Shown piece by piece: positions 1-8,360 of a stretch of DNA of 64,000 bases (position 1 is its first letter; each line of letters starts with the position of its first letter). This stretch comes from CAVSWT01 sp963777515 (GTDB taxonomy: Bacteria > Bacteroidota > Ignavibacteria > Ignavibacteriales > Ignavibacteriaceae). The stretch covers positions 23,559-87,558 of the forward strand of contig CAVZQU010000010.1 of NCBI GenBank assembly GCA_963777515.1, given 5' to 3'. Position numbers and translations under genes: made by a program. A model generated the notes under the pieces. The model searched no databases, had not been told where the DNA came from, and saw only the letters and a program-made list of their open reading frames with translations.

Positions 1-294
1 AAAAGGAATTGCAACGGCGGCGTAATCATAATTAACAAGGCTTCCAAATTGTTCGGAATGCATTAAAGATATTTGCGGGTAATTAAGAAAAGCTAATCCA
101 GCAGGATTATAATATCCTGCTGTAACATCATTTGCTATTGCAGTAAAAGTGCCACCCATTCCTGATGGTCTTCCTCCAACTCCCAAAGCCATAAATTCAC
201 CGGCATATTTAGCAATTACAGTTTGTGCATTTACATTAATATTAATAAGTAAAAACAATAATATTATAGGAAAGAATAAGACTTTTTTCGGCAT
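1..294 (-). CDS. PorV/PorQ-family outer-membrane protein, N-terminal fragment (runs off the window)
   Basis: Only the first 98 codons are in the window, starting at an ATG at 292-294 and continuing past base 1. A hydrophobic signal peptide (MPKKVLFFPIILLFLL) ends near NVNAQ, followed by the family hallmark ALGVGGRPSGMGGTFTAIA and DVTAGYYNPAGLAF. This glycine-rich opening and NPAGL box are typical of PorV/PorQ (UPF0164-like, FadL-type beta-barrel) proteins. In type IX secretion systems PorV carries cargo from the translocon to the attachment complex. Many paralogues of unknown role exist in Ignavibacteria, so calling it the true T9SS PorV would be inference. A T9SS substrate (the amylase at 57665-60494) lies elsewhere in the window. 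Confidence 0.8.
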   Translation of the reverse strand, partial: MPKKVLFFPIILLFLLININVNAQTVIAKYAGEFMALGVGGRPSGMGGTFTAIANDVTAGYYNPAGLAFLNYPQISLMHSEQFGSLVNYDYAAVAIPF

Positions 295-503
295 GTATTA
301 AATTTCCACCATAAACTTTATTTTATAAAAAAGCTTGAAAAAGATTGGTATTTTGGTTTTGAAAGTCAAGGCTAATTTTATGTTCTGAAGATAATAGCAA
401 ATAGTATTTTAACGCTACAATTTACTAACTAAAAAAATCTTGTTAATAAAGATAAGTTATAGTGATGAAAATATTTGATTACTTCCACCACTACATTTAA
501 TTT

Positions 504-1250
504 TTATTTTGCCTTACCTTGATTAGCAACTGCATTTGCTGCTTTTGCTATTTCTTCAGGGTCTCCTAAATAATAATGTTTGATCGGCTTCAAGTTATCA
601 TCTAACTCATAAACCAATGGAACTCCAGTTGGAATATTCAAACTAACGATATCATTATCAGAAACATTATCAAGATACTTAACCAATGCACGAAGACTAT
701 TTCCATGCGCAGCAATAATTACACGCTTTCCGCTTTTAATTGTTGGAGCAATGGTTTCTGTCCAAAGTGGAAGAAATCTGGCAACTGTATCTTTTAAGCA
801 TTCAGTTAACGGTAATTCTTTTTCACTAAGTTCGCTGTAGCGTCTATCTTTGCCGGGATATCTATCATCAGTTTTCTCAAGAATTGGAGGGGGAGTGTCA
901 TAACTTCTTCTCCAGATTTTAACTTGATCGTCTCCATATTTCTCAGCAGTTTGAGCTTTATTCAATCCTTGTAACGCACCGTAATGTCTTTCGTTTAACC
1001 TCCATGAACGATGAACCGGGATCCACATCATATCTAGCTCATCAAGTGAAATCCATAAAGTACGGATAGCACGCTTCAAAACAGAAGTGTAGGCAATATC
1101 AAAGATATATCCATCTTTTTTTAATTGCTGACCGGCGCGTTTCGCTTCTTTTAATCCTTGTTCAGAAAGATCGACATCGGTCCAGCCAGTAAATAAATTT
1201 TCTTTATTCCAAACACTTTCACCATGGCGTAATAAAACTAATTTGTGCAT
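504..1250 (-). CDS. gpmA: 2,3-bisphosphoglycerate-dependent phosphoglycerate mutase
   Basis: This enzyme interconverts 3- and 2-phosphoglycerate in cytosolic glycolysis and gluconeogenesis. The 248-residue product has the usual length of the dPGM family. The histidine-phosphatase motif LVLLRHGESVWN is at the N-terminus (phospho-accepting His9), with FTGWTDVDLSEQG, the HYGALQGLNK segment and the second catalytic histidine in AAHGNSLRALVKYL. The ATG at 1248-1250 is supported by an AGGAG ribosome-binding site just upstream. A Bacteroidetes-type promoter lies at 1304-1334, about 55 bases before the start. It appears to be transcribed alone. Confidence 0.97.
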   Translation of the reverse strand: MHKLVLLRHGESVWNKENLFTGWTDVDLSEQGLKEAKRAGQQLKKDGYIFDIAYTSVLKRAIRTLWISLDELDMMWIPVHRSWRLNERHYGALQGLNKAQTAEKYGDDQVKIWRRSYDTPPPILEKTDDRYPGKDRRYSELSEKELPLTECLKDTVARFLPLWTETIAPTIKSGKRVIIAAHGNSLRALVKYLDNVSDNDIVSLNIPTGVPLVYELDDNLKPIKHYYLGDPEEIAKAANAVANQGKAK

Positions 1251-1303
1251 TGTTTTCTCCTTTTAACTGTATATAGTTCAGAAAAATTTTCAAAAAGTTG
1301 AAA

Positions 1304-1334
1304 CAAAAATAAAGAGAGATTTAACTGAATGCAA
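1304..1334 (-). promoter_or_regulatory. Bacteroidetes-type promoter for gpmA
   Basis: On the minus strand, TTG (1332-1334) is separated by exactly 20 bases from TATTTTTG (1304-1311), matching the Bacteroidetes sigma consensus TTG-N19-21-TAnnTTTG. It lies about 55 bases upstream of the gpmA start codon. The same 20-base spacing occurs before sufB. The assignment rests on consensus match and position only. Confidence 0.55.
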
Positions 1335-1358
1335 AAATGCAAATATTAAAAGAATATT

Positions 1359-2291
1359 TTAATTAGGGGAATAAAATAATTTGGCCCCAGGAATTTTTAC
1401 TTCTGTTTTATAAACCGAATTAGTTTCATCTTCTGTTATAAATAAAGTTTTAAGATCTTTTCCACCAAACTCAACATTGCTAGGTTTTTTGCCAGGGGTT
1501 TTAATTGAATCAATTATTTGTCCATCAGGAGAGATTACAAAAATGTGCCCGCCTCCAAAATGAGCAGCATTAAGATTTCCATTTTGATCAAATGCAATTC
1601 CATCCGGATCGCCACCTGGTAATTCTACAAAAACATTTTTGTTTTTCAATTTTCCGTCCTTATCGACATCAAATGATAAAATTCTATTCTGTGCAGATTC
1701 ACATACAAATAATTTTTTCGCATCTAAAGAAAAAGCAATTCCATTTGGAAAACATAAACTTCTGCGGCCGGAATAACCTTCTTTTGTTTTATCATTTATC
1801 ATATAAACTACTCCGTCAGGTTTATCTTTCCCATAAGATTTTGGATCTGTAAAATAAAGATTCCCTTTGGGGTCGAATGCTAAATCGTTTGGACGGTTGA
1901 ACTTTTTGTTATTATAACCAGAAGAAATTATTTCTGTATTTCCTGATGGTGAGATTTTTAAGATTGCACCTATTCCATAATCACAGGCAATGATGTTTCC
2001 ATCTTTATCGAAAGTTAATCCGTTTGTTTGCTTTAACCTGAAAGGTTTTTGAGTGGAGTCAATAAACTTAAAGGTTGAATCATTTGAAATTTCATAGATA
2101 TATCCACCATAACAGCTTGAAACAAATAAGCTGCCCTTACCATTCCAAGCAGGTCCTTCAGGAAAATTTAAATTATCTGCAATTTTTATAAATTTATAAT
2201 CAGATTTATTTTGAGGATTCTCTTGTGAAAAAATTGATATTGTAAATAAGAAAACAAAAATTGCTGTTATGTTAAAGTTAATATTTTTCAT
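1359..2291 (-). CDS. Secreted SMP-30/gluconolactonase-like beta-propeller protein
   Basis: The 310-residue product starts with a signal peptide (MKNINFNITAIFVFLFTISIFS) and is probably periplasmic. It has repeated propeller blades and the SMP-30/gluconolaconase-LRE metal-site pattern: a Glu in NLNFPEGPAWNG, an Asn in FNRPNDLAFDPKGNLYFTDP, and an Asp in GGDPDGIAFDQNGNL. The family hydrolyses sugar lactones and related esters using a divalent cation. The actual substrate here cannot be told from sequence. It has no obvious operon partner: gpmA follows after about 110 bases and the opposite-strand gene at 2387 is divergent. Confidence 0.82.
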   Translation of the reverse strand: MKNINFNITAIFVFLFTISIFSQENPQNKSDYKFIKIADNLNFPEGPAWNGKGSLFVSSCYGGYIYEISNDSTFKFIDSTQKPFRLKQTNGLTFDKDGNIIACDYGIGAILKISPSGNTEIISSGYNNKKFNRPNDLAFDPKGNLYFTDPKSYGKDKPDGVVYMINDKTKEGYSGRRSLCFPNGIAFSLDAKKLFVCESAQNRILSFDVDKDGKLKNKNVFVELPGGDPDGIAFDQNGNLNAAHFGGGHIFVISPDGQIIDSIKTPGKKPSNVEFGGKDLKTLFITEDETNSVYKTEVKIPGAKLFYSPN

Positions 2292-2386
2292 ATAATGTAC
2301 TTTAAGTGATAAAATGAAAAGACCAGAAATGATTATTTTTAAAATACAAAATTCTTTTGAAATTTAATTAAGATAAAGGAACCAAT

Positions 2387-2749
2387 ATGAAATTTGTTTT
2401 AATTACAATTTTATTATTTATTATCGGCACTTCATTTTCTTTTGCCCAATCAAAAATGGAAGATGAAATTAATATTGCATATCAAAATGCTAAGAAGGGA
2501 ATTTACTGGGCGCTGACAAATATTCCTGATAAGAAATCTAAATTGGATGAAGACTTAGTTGCTAATGACAAACTTTATTCATCTGTTAGATTGGAAAAAG
2601 TGATTGATGGAATTAAAGTGGAAGCAACAGGGTTTAATTCTTCAAATGAGGTTAAAATTATAATCTATAAGTCTAATGAAACCTTATTGAAGGAAGGATA
2701 TTTAAAACCGGAAGAAGAAAAATCAAAAGAAGATAAAGGTAAAAACTAA
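2387..2749 (+). CDS. Small secreted hypothetical protein
   Basis: I do not recognise a family. The 120-residue product has a clear signal peptide (MKFVLITILLFIIGTSFSFA, cleavage after FAQ). A mixed alpha/beta mature part follows, and the tail is highly charged (PEEEKSKEDKGKN). An AAAGGAACCAAT ribosome-binding region precedes the ATG. It is divergent from the SMP-30 gene, and its stop overlaps the stop of the convergent Rrf2 gene by a few bases (2746-2749). It is probably a periplasmic or surface protein of unknown function. Confidence 0.7.
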   Translation: MKFVLITILLFIIGTSFSFAQSKMEDEINIAYQNAKKGIYWALTNIPDKKSKLDEDLVANDKLYSSVRLEKVIDGIKVEATGFNSSNEVKIIIYKSNETLLKEGYLKPEEEKSKEDKGKN

Positions 2750-3216
2750 TTTTTAATTGAAACCTCGTCTTCAGTTATCAAATTGTGCACAAAAACTTTA
2801 ACATCATTTTCAGTCCCAAGCAAATCTTGAAGTGTAGTTTTTCCAAGGACACTATCCAATAAATTTTGAACTGTTCTCCAAAGCGACCTTATTGAACAGT
2901 CAATTGTGTGAGTGCAAATTAGTTCTGCCCCAGCATGGTCATCACAAAAGCCTGCTTCAAATAATTTGCCTCCAAGTACAGCTAAAACATTACCAATAAT
3001 TATTTCATCGGCAGGGCGAGATAATTTATATCCCCCGGTTTGTCCGCGTGAACTTTCAATAAACCCTCCTAAACGAAGTAACCTTAAAAGTTTTCCGGCG
3101 AGTGCAACTGACACTCCTTCCATTTCGCTTATTTCAGGAATAGTTAAACCGTTGGGTGCTTTTGCAATTCTTAATAAAAACCTTAATCCAAATTCTTCTT
3201 GTGAACTAAATTTCAT
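2746..3216 (-). CDS. Rrf2/IscR-family Fe-S-sensing transcriptional regulator
   Basis: This 156-residue winged-helix repressor starts with the Rrf2 pattern MKFSSQEEFGLRFLLRIAK and the wing helix ESSRGQTGGYKLSRPADEI. Three cysteines in FCDDHAGAELICTHTIDC (spacing C-x9-C-x5-C) followed by SIRSLW match the Fe-S-binding loop of IscR-like members. These members sense cluster status and regulate suf or isc genes. It lies at the promoter-distal end of the suf operon, after brxA, instead of the usual first position. A role as the operon's feedback regulator is inferred from position and cysteines. A hairpin at 3254-3286 separates it from brxA, so it may also have its own transcript. Confidence 0.9.
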   Translation of the reverse strand: MKFSSQEEFGLRFLLRIAKAPNGLTIPEISEMEGVSVALAGKLLRLLRLGGFIESSRGQTGGYKLSRPADEIIIGNVLAVLGGKLFEAGFCDDHAGAELICTHTIDCSIRSLWRTVQNLLDSVLGKTTLQDLLGTENDVKVFVHNLITEDEVSIKN

Positions 3217-3253
3217 TTTTATCTATATATTAGTTAATCTTTAATTTTCATTA

Positions 3254-3286
3254 GAAAGGCTGCGTGAAAAAAACATACAGCCTTTC
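3254..3286 (-). terminator. Hairpin between brxA and the Rrf2 gene
   Basis: GAAAGGCTG (3254-3262) is perfectly complementary to CAGCCTTTC (3278-3286), with a 15-base loop rich in A. It lies just beyond the restored brxA stop (3307-3309) and upstream of rrf2. There is no long U-run after the stem, so it could be a weak terminator, an RNA-processing site or a leader element of rrf2. Confidence 0.4.
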
Positions 3287-3306
3287 ACAAATTCAAACAT
3301 TCAATA

Positions 3307-3839
3307 TTATCCTTTATACAAAGGAATTTTAGAACCGCATTGCTTTGCATACAAAACTTGAGCGAATGCTTCAGCAGGAATAGAAGGACCTTTTGCAGAA
3401 CAATGTTCATTAAAAACAGCTTTTAATTCTTTGCTATATGTTCAGCACCGTAGCCTTCAATATCTAATCTTTGCATAAAATATATTAAAACACCATTCTT
3501 AAATAATGCAACACTCGGTGAAGATGGGGGATATTCTTTTACCATCTGTCTAACTCTATCTACTGCGTCTCTTTCCTGTCCGGCAAATACAGTGTACAAT
3601 TTGTCCGGGATAACACCATTTTGTAAGGCAAGAGAAACTCCTGGACGTGCACTTCCGGCAGCGCATCCACATACGGAATTAATCATTACTAATTTTGTTT
3701 GGTCATCTTTTACTTGTAAGGCTTCGTCAACTTTTTCGGGTGTTAATAATTCTTCAAATCCTACAGCAACCAATTCATCTCTCATTGGCTGAACTGCATC
3801 CTGGTCATACATCGGTTGACGAGAAAGTATATTGAACAT
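3307..3839 (-). CDS. brxA: Bacilliredoxin, BrxA/YphP family (one-base deletion near the 3' end)
   Basis: A thiol-disulfide protein of the BrxA/BrxB (YphP/YqiW, DUF1094) family, known from Firmicutes for removing bacillithiol from proteins. The active-site CGC is in NSVCGCAAGSARPG, and AGQERDAVDRVR and YPPSSPSVALFKNG are typical. The continuous ORF stops at 3423 after HIAKN. Restoring one T near 3424-3427 continues as NLKAVFNEHCSAKGPSIPAE and on to KIPLYKG with a stop at 3307-3309, giving 177 residues. The NLKAVFNEHC stretch matches the family's normal C-terminus, so the break is most likely a sequence error. The roughly 30-residue extension beyond NEHC, with one more Cys (AKQCGSK), is longer than the Bacillus proteins. 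It sits inside the suf operon. Confidence 0.85.
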
Positions 3840-3908
3840 GGTTACTCCTTATTTTATTTCAATTAATTATTTATTTATCAAATTTATATTCATATATCTT
3901 ATGTATAT

Positions 3909-3965
3909 AGTTCAAGTTCATGTTAAAGATGGATTCATACTTGAACTTAAACTTACACTTGAACT
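3909..3965. repeat. Inverted/direct 9-base repeats between sufT and brxA
   Basis: AGTTCAAGT (3909-3917) is the inverse complement of ACTTGAACT, which occurs twice (3939-3947 and 3957-3965). The RNA could form one of two mutually exclusive stems. The site lies between the sufT stop and the brxA start, so it may be an attenuator or processing hairpin. No function can be proven from the sequence. Confidence 0.4.
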
Positions 3966-3970
3966 CTAAT

Positions 3971-4312
3971 TCACATAAACCCTAATTCCACTTTTGCTAC
4001 TTCAGACATCATATCCTTATCCCATGGCGGATTCCAAACTAATTCTATTTTACATGATTTAACTTCAGGAATAGAAGCTACTTTGCTTTCTACTTCTCCT
4101 GGAAGGGAACCGGCAACAGGACAAGCAGGAGAAGTTAAAGTCATTTTTAAAATTACATTTGCTTCATTATCAATTCTTATTTCATAAATCAATCCAAGCT
4201 CGAAAATATCAACAGGAATTTCAGGATCATAGCATGATTTTAAAACTTGAATAATCCTTTCTTCCAATGCTTGTTTATTCACTTCAACCATGGTTTTTAT
4301 TTCATTTCCCAT
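3971..4312 (-). CDS. sufT: MIP18/DUF59-family Fe-S assembly protein (SufT-like)
   Basis: The 113-residue product is a single DUF59 (MIP18/PaaD-like) domain with DPEIPVDIFELGLIYEI and the conserved cysteine in TSPACPVAGSLPGEVES. Stand-alone SufT proteins help mature or deliver Fe-S clusters in organisms with the SUF system. It follows sufU with an 8-base gap and lies in the same direction as the rest of the operon, which fits that role. An internal Met (MVEVNKQ) could be the real start. The first ATG (4310-4312) is kept because it lies closest to the sufU stop. Confidence 0.9.
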   Translation of the reverse strand: MGNEIKTMVEVNKQALEERIIQVLKSCYDPEIPVDIFELGLIYEIRIDNEANVILKMTLTSPACPVAGSLPGEVESKVASIPEVKSCKIELVWNPPWDKDMMSEVAKVELGFM

Positions 4313-4320
4313 AAAATAAT

Positions 4321-4776
4321 TTACTCTGTTCTTACTTTTTGTTTTTCATTTTTTAAGGCTGCTGTCATTGTGTGCCAGGCAAGAGAAGCACATTTTACCC
4401 TTGATGGAAATTCTTTAACTCCTGCAAATACTGATAGCTTTCCAAGATTTTCTATTGATGCCTCATCATCAATTTTTCCTGTAATTAAATCATGAAATTT
4501 CTCAAAAAGTTCTTTTGTTTCATCAACACTTTTACCTTTTACAATAGAACTCATTAAAGAAGCTGATGCTTTTGAAATAGCGCATCCATTTCCTTGAAAT
4601 GAAATATCTTTTACAATTCCATCATTAACTAATAAGTAAATATCAATTTTATCACCGCATAATGGATTATATCCTTCTGCAAAGTGATTTGCATTTTCAA
4701 TTTTTCTAAAATTTCTTGGACTTTTATTATGGTCCAAAATTACTTGCTGATAGAGATCTCTTAATTCAGCATCCAT
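4321..4776 (-). CDS. sufU: SufU-type Fe-S scaffold / sulfur-transfer protein
   Basis: The 151-residue product belongs to the SufU/IscU fold. Zinc/sulfur ligands are visible as Cys40 and Asp42 in NPLCGDKIDIYL, Cys65 in QGNGCAISKAS and Cys129 in SRVKCASLAW. The insertion GKIDDEASIENLGKL between the second and third cysteines marks SufU rather than IscU. SufU accepts persulfide sulfur from SufS and passes it to SufBCD. The start codon overlaps the sufS stop (TAATG), indicating translational coupling. This agrees with a SufS-SufU partnership and with the absence of SufE here. Confidence 0.95.
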   Translation of the reverse strand: MDAELRDLYQQVILDHNKSPRNFRKIENANHFAEGYNPLCGDKIDIYLLVNDGIVKDISFQGNGCAISKASASLMSSIVKGKSVDETKELFEKFHDLITGKIDDEASIENLGKLSVFAGVKEFPSRVKCASLAWHTMTAALKNEKQKVRTE

Positions 4777-6020
4777 TAACTAAACACCTCTGAAACTTTT
4801 TTTAATGCTTTAATAAAAATATCAACTTCTTCTTTTGTATTATAAAGAGCAAAAGAAGCTCTTGAAGTTGCCGGAATGTTAAACCTGTCCATTACAGGCT
4901 GTGTGCAATGATGTCCGGTTCTAATTGCTATTCCTTCAAAATCTATAAACGTTCCAACATCATGAGGATGAATGTCTTCTACAACAAATGAAATAACTCC
5001 GCATTTATTTTTCGAAGTTCCGATTATTTTAACCTTATCTAATTTTGAAATCTCGTTCGTGGCATAATCAAGAATATCTTTTTCATAATTATAAATATTA
5101 TCCAAACCGATATTTTGCATATAATCAATAGCAGCACCTAAACCAATTGCATCAGCAATGTTTGATGTACCGGCTTCAAATTTATAAGGTAATTCATTGA
5201 ATGTTGTTTTTTCAAATGTAACTTTTGAAATCATATCACCGCCGCCCATAAAAGGGGGCATGGCTTCCAAGAGACTTTGCTTCCCGTAAAGAGTACCAAT
5301 TCCTGTCGGGCCGTAAAGCTTATGCCCGGAAAAAGCAAGAAAGTCGCAATCTAATTTTTGAACATCGATAGGGAAGTGGCTTACCCCTTGTGCGGCATCA
5401 ATTAAAACCGGGATATTATTTGCATGAGCAGTTTGAATTATTTTTTCAACGGGGTTTATAGTTCCTAAAGAATTTGAAACATAGACAATGGAAATAAGTT
5501 TTGTCTTTTCAGAAATTAGTTTTTCAAATTCTTCAAAAATAATTTCGCCTTCATCAGTAATCGGGATCACTTTTAAATTCAATTTCTTTTCTGAAGCAAG
5601 CAATTGCCAGGGAACAATGTTTGAATGATGTTCCATTGTAGAAATAATAATTTCATCACCTTCATTTAAGTGACTTCTGCCGTAAGAATTAGCTACAAGA
5701 TTAATAGCTTCAGTAGTGCCGCGCGTAAAAATAATTTCTTTTTCGCTTTCAGCATTGAGATATTTTTGAATTTTCTTTCTTGAATTTTCAAATGCTTGAG
5801 TTGCTGCTTCACTTAAAGTATGAACACCGCGATGAATATTTGAATTTATGGTTGAATAATAATTTGCTAAAGTATCAATGACTATCTTGAGGTTTTTGAG
5901 TGGTAGCAGCATTATCAAAATAAACTAAAGGTTTACCATGAACAGTTTGTTTAAGAATAGGAAAATCATTCCTAATCTTTTCAACATCAAATGTTTTTAT
6001 TACTTCTTTATTCTCAACAT
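4776..6020 (-). CDS. sufS: Cysteine desulfurase SufS (two indels near the 5' end)
   Basis: A PLP enzyme that takes sulfur from cysteine for Fe-S cluster building. The PLP lysine is in AFSGHKLYGPTG and the catalytic cysteine in RTGHHCTQPVMDRF, the group-II (SufS) form. The uninterrupted frame starts only at about 5918. Upstream, another frame encodes TFDVEKIRNDFPILKQTVHG followed by the expected LVYFDNAATTQKPQ, so an extra base lies near 5890. The only sensible start is the ATG at 6018-6020, which needs one further missing base just after it. With both corrections the product is 414 residues, normal for SufS. It lies between sufD and sufU, overlapping the latter. Errors in the sequence are likelier than a dead gene. 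Confidence 0.93.
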
Positions 6021-6053
6021 TTAATACTCACAACAGACCTCAGGATTTAAGAA

Positions 6054-7364
6054 TTAAATTTTTGGTTCAAGATTTCCTCTAAGATAATCACGAACTTCTT
6101 TTATTTTTATTGAAGTTAAAACATCACTTGCAAATGCACGAATTAATATTGTTTTAGCTGTTTCTGTTCCAATTCCTCTTGATTTCAAATAAAACATTGC
6201 TTCATCATCTAACTGTCCTATTGTTGCTCCGTGTGAACATTTAACATCATCCGCAAAAATTTCTAATTGCGGTTTTGTGTTTACAAGTGCTTCATCAGAT
6301 AAAATAATATTATTGTTTTCCTGGAAAGCATTTGTCTTTTGAGCATCTTGACGGACAATTACTTTTCCGTTAAAAACTCCTCTTGATTTGTCGTCCAGAA
6401 TTCCTTTGTAATGCTCGTGACTATTGCAATGTGGTTTAGCATGGTCAATTAAAGTATGTGTATCAAAGTGTTGAGTTCCATCAGTTAAAAACAAACCATT
6501 AAGCATGCATTCGCCGCCAACATCATTAAACTTAGAATTAAAATCATTACGGGCAATTGAAGCTCCAAGTGAAATGGAATGAGAAGTAAAGTTGCTTGCT
6601 CTTTCCTGGTCAACTTCCATCCGAGCGATATGAAAAGCGTTTTTACTTTCTTCTTGAAGCTTAATATGGTCAACAACTGCGTTTTCATCAGCTACAAATT
6701 CAGTAACTGTATTTGTAAAATAGATGTCTTCACCTAAAGAAATGTAATGTTCGATGATGGTAACTTGTGTATTCTTCCCGGCAACAAATAAGTTGCGAGG
6801 TTGCGATAAAACTTTTGTATCGGTTGAATCTGCTATGAAAATAATATGAATAGGTTCTTCAACAATTTTTCCGTCGGGTACATGAACAAATGCACCATCG
6901 TTGGTGAAAGCAGTGCTTAATGAAGTGAAAATTTGTCCATTATATCCTGCATATTTCCCAAAATGTTTTTGAACAATTTCAGAATTTTCATCAATTGCTT
7001 TTGCAAGATTCTTAACTACAACTCCTTTGGTTATCTTTTGAAGATTCGATAATTCTTCTACAAAAAATCCATTTACAAAAACAAGATGATTGTCCTTAAT
7101 ATTATCAAACAAATACTTTTGAATATCTTCATCAGTCAGTTTTTTTTCACCTTTTGAAGGAGTAAAATTATGCTTCAACAAAGGTGCAATATTTGTGTAC
7201 TTCCATTCCTCATCTTTTATAGTAGGGAAGTTGAGTTCACTAAAAGAGCTTAATGCATCTTTCCTTATTTGATGAATTGGCTTTTTGCTTTCACCGTTGA
7301 GACTGTTTTCAAAAGCCTCAAAGTTTTTCAACAACCAATTTTTAAATTCTACTGTTTGACCCAT
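6054..7364 (-). CDS. sufD: Fe-S cluster assembly protein SufD
   Basis: The 436-residue product is a beta-helix scaffold subunit of the SufBC2D complex. Diagnostic parts are the N-terminal DEEWKYTNIAPLL, the core repeats around IEHYISLGEDIYFTN, and the C-terminal ADDVKCSHGATIGQLDDEAM with a cluster-linked Cys/His pair, then FYLKSRGI. Length and motifs are typical of SufD. It lies between sufC and sufS in the operon. The 131-base spacer to sufC holds a palindromic repeat doublet at 7409-7475. Confidence 0.96.
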   Translation of the reverse strand: MGQTVEFKNWLLKNFEAFENSLNGESKKPIHQIRKDALSSFSELNFPTIKDEEWKYTNIAPLLKHNFTPSKGEKKLTDEDIQKYLFDNIKDNHLVFVNGFFVEELSNLQKITKGVVVKNLAKAIDENSEIVQKHFGKYAGYNGQIFTSLSTAFTNDGAFVHVPDGKIVEEPIHIIFIADSTDTKVLSQPRNLFVAGKNTQVTIIEHYISLGEDIYFTNTVTEFVADENAVVDHIKLQEESKNAFHIARMEVDQERASNFTSHSISLGASIARNDFNSKFNDVGGECMLNGLFLTDGTQHFDTHTLIDHAKPHCNSHEHYKGILDDKSRGVFNGKVIVRQDAQKTNAFQENNNIILSDEALVNTKPQLEIFADDVKCSHGATIGQLDDEAMFYLKSRGIGTETAKTILIRAFASDVLTSIKIKEVRDYLRGNLEPKI

Positions 7365-7408
7365 TTTATTTTAAAAGCTCCAAAATCTTTTTACATTATT
7401 TTTAAAAT

Positions 7409-7475
7409 GTCATTCCGAACTTGTTTCGGAATCTTTAATAGTTTTTTAAGGATGCTGAAACAAGTTCAGCATGAC
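7409..7475. repeat. Palindromic repeat doublet, copy 1 (sufC-sufD spacer)
   Basis: A 67-base element begins with GTCATTCCGAACTTGTTTCG and ends with AACAAGTTCAGCATGAC. Each end is itself a hairpin (ATTCCGA...TCGGAAT and ATGCTGAA...TTCAGCAT), and the two ends are imperfect inverse complements of each other. A second, diverged copy lies at 8288-8350. The architecture resembles REP/BIME-type doublets. Such elements can act as RNA hairpins that stabilise upstream mRNA or lower downstream expression in an operon. Confidence 0.75.
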
Positions 7476-7495
7476 TACTTGCTGATAATTAATTA

Positions 7496-8260
7496 CTATG
7501 ATTCCACTAATTCATTTTTGCCTTCTTTAATCCAATCGTAACCTTTTTCTTCGAGTTCTAATGCCAAATCTTTTCCGCCGGATTTAACTATCCTTCCGTT
7601 ATAAAGTACATGAACAAAATCCGGAACAATGTAATTCAATAATCGTTGATAGTGAGTAACAACAATTGTTGCATTATCTTTTGACTTTAATTGATTGACT
7701 CCGTTAGCAACGATTCTTAACGCATCAATATCAAGTCCCGAATCAGTTTCATCAAGAATTGCAAGCTTCGGTTCCAAAACTGCCATCTGAAAAATTTCAT
7801 TTCTCTTTTTCTCACCGCCGGAAAATCCTTCATTCACTGAACGGCTTAATAGGTTTTGCTCTAATTCTACTAATTTCATTCTATCTTTTATTAATGAAAG
7901 AAAATCCATAGTATCAAGTTCTTCCAAACCTCTATATTTTCTTATTTCATTTAAAGCAGTTTTTAAAAGATTTGTATTGCTTACTCCTGGAATTTCAACC
8001 GGGTATTGAAAAGCTAAAAATATTCCTTCTCTTGCTCTATCTTCTGGAGATAAGTCAAATAAATTTTTGCCGTTAAAAATTGCTTCACCTTTTGTTACTT
8101 CATATTCTTCTTTCCCGGCAAGAACTGAAGCTAAAGTACTTTTTCCGGAACCATTTGGTCCCATAATAGCATGAACTTCTCCGGCATTTATTTTTAAATT
8201 AATACCTTTTAATATTTCTTTGCCTTCAATTTTAACGAATAGATTTTTTACTTCTAACAT
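7496..8260 (-). CDS. sufC: Fe-S assembly ATPase SufC
   Basis: The 254-residue cytosolic ABC-type ATPase powers the SufBC2D scaffold. Walker A is MGPNGSGKST, the SufC signature is NEGFSGGEKKRNEIFQ, and Walker B is LAILDETDSGLDIDAL, with the switch histidine in VVTHYQRLL. Length and motifs are standard. It is flanked on both sides by spacers carrying palindromic repeats (7409-7475 and 8288-8350), so the operon is interrupted but keeps the order sufB-sufC-sufD. Confidence 0.97.
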   Translation of the reverse strand: MLEVKNLFVKIEGKEILKGINLKINAGEVHAIMGPNGSGKSTLASVLAGKEEYEVTKGEAIFNGKNLFDLSPEDRAREGIFLAFQYPVEIPGVSNTNLLKTALNEIRKYRGLEELDTMDFLSLIKDRMKLVELEQNLLSRSVNEGFSGGEKKRNEIFQMAVLEPKLAILDETDSGLDIDALRIVANGVNQLKSKDNATIVVTHYQRLLNYIVPDFVHVLYNGRIVKSGGKDLALELEEKGYDWIKEGKNELVES

Positions 8261-8287
8261 TTTATTCCTTAATTATTTTCTTATTCT

Positions 8288-8350
8288 GTCATGATGAATT
8301 TATTTCAGCATCTTTTGATTTAATAGATTCCGAAACAAGCTCGGAATGAC
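8288..8350. repeat. Palindromic repeat doublet, copy 2 (sufB-sufC spacer)
   Basis: A 63-base element bounded by GTCATGATGAATTTATTTCA and CCGAAACAAGCTCGGAATGAC-type ends. It is a diverged copy of the 7409-7475 element in the opposite orientation. The CGGAAT half is well preserved (ATTCCGAAACAAGCTCGGAAT), while the CAGCAT half has lost part of its hairpin. Confidence 0.7.
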
Positions 8351-8360
8351 CAAATCAATT

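Noticed and set aside
3217..3306. Riboswitch before the Rrf2 gene
   Set aside because: Only a simple 9-base hairpin is present. Nothing resembles a known riboswitch core.
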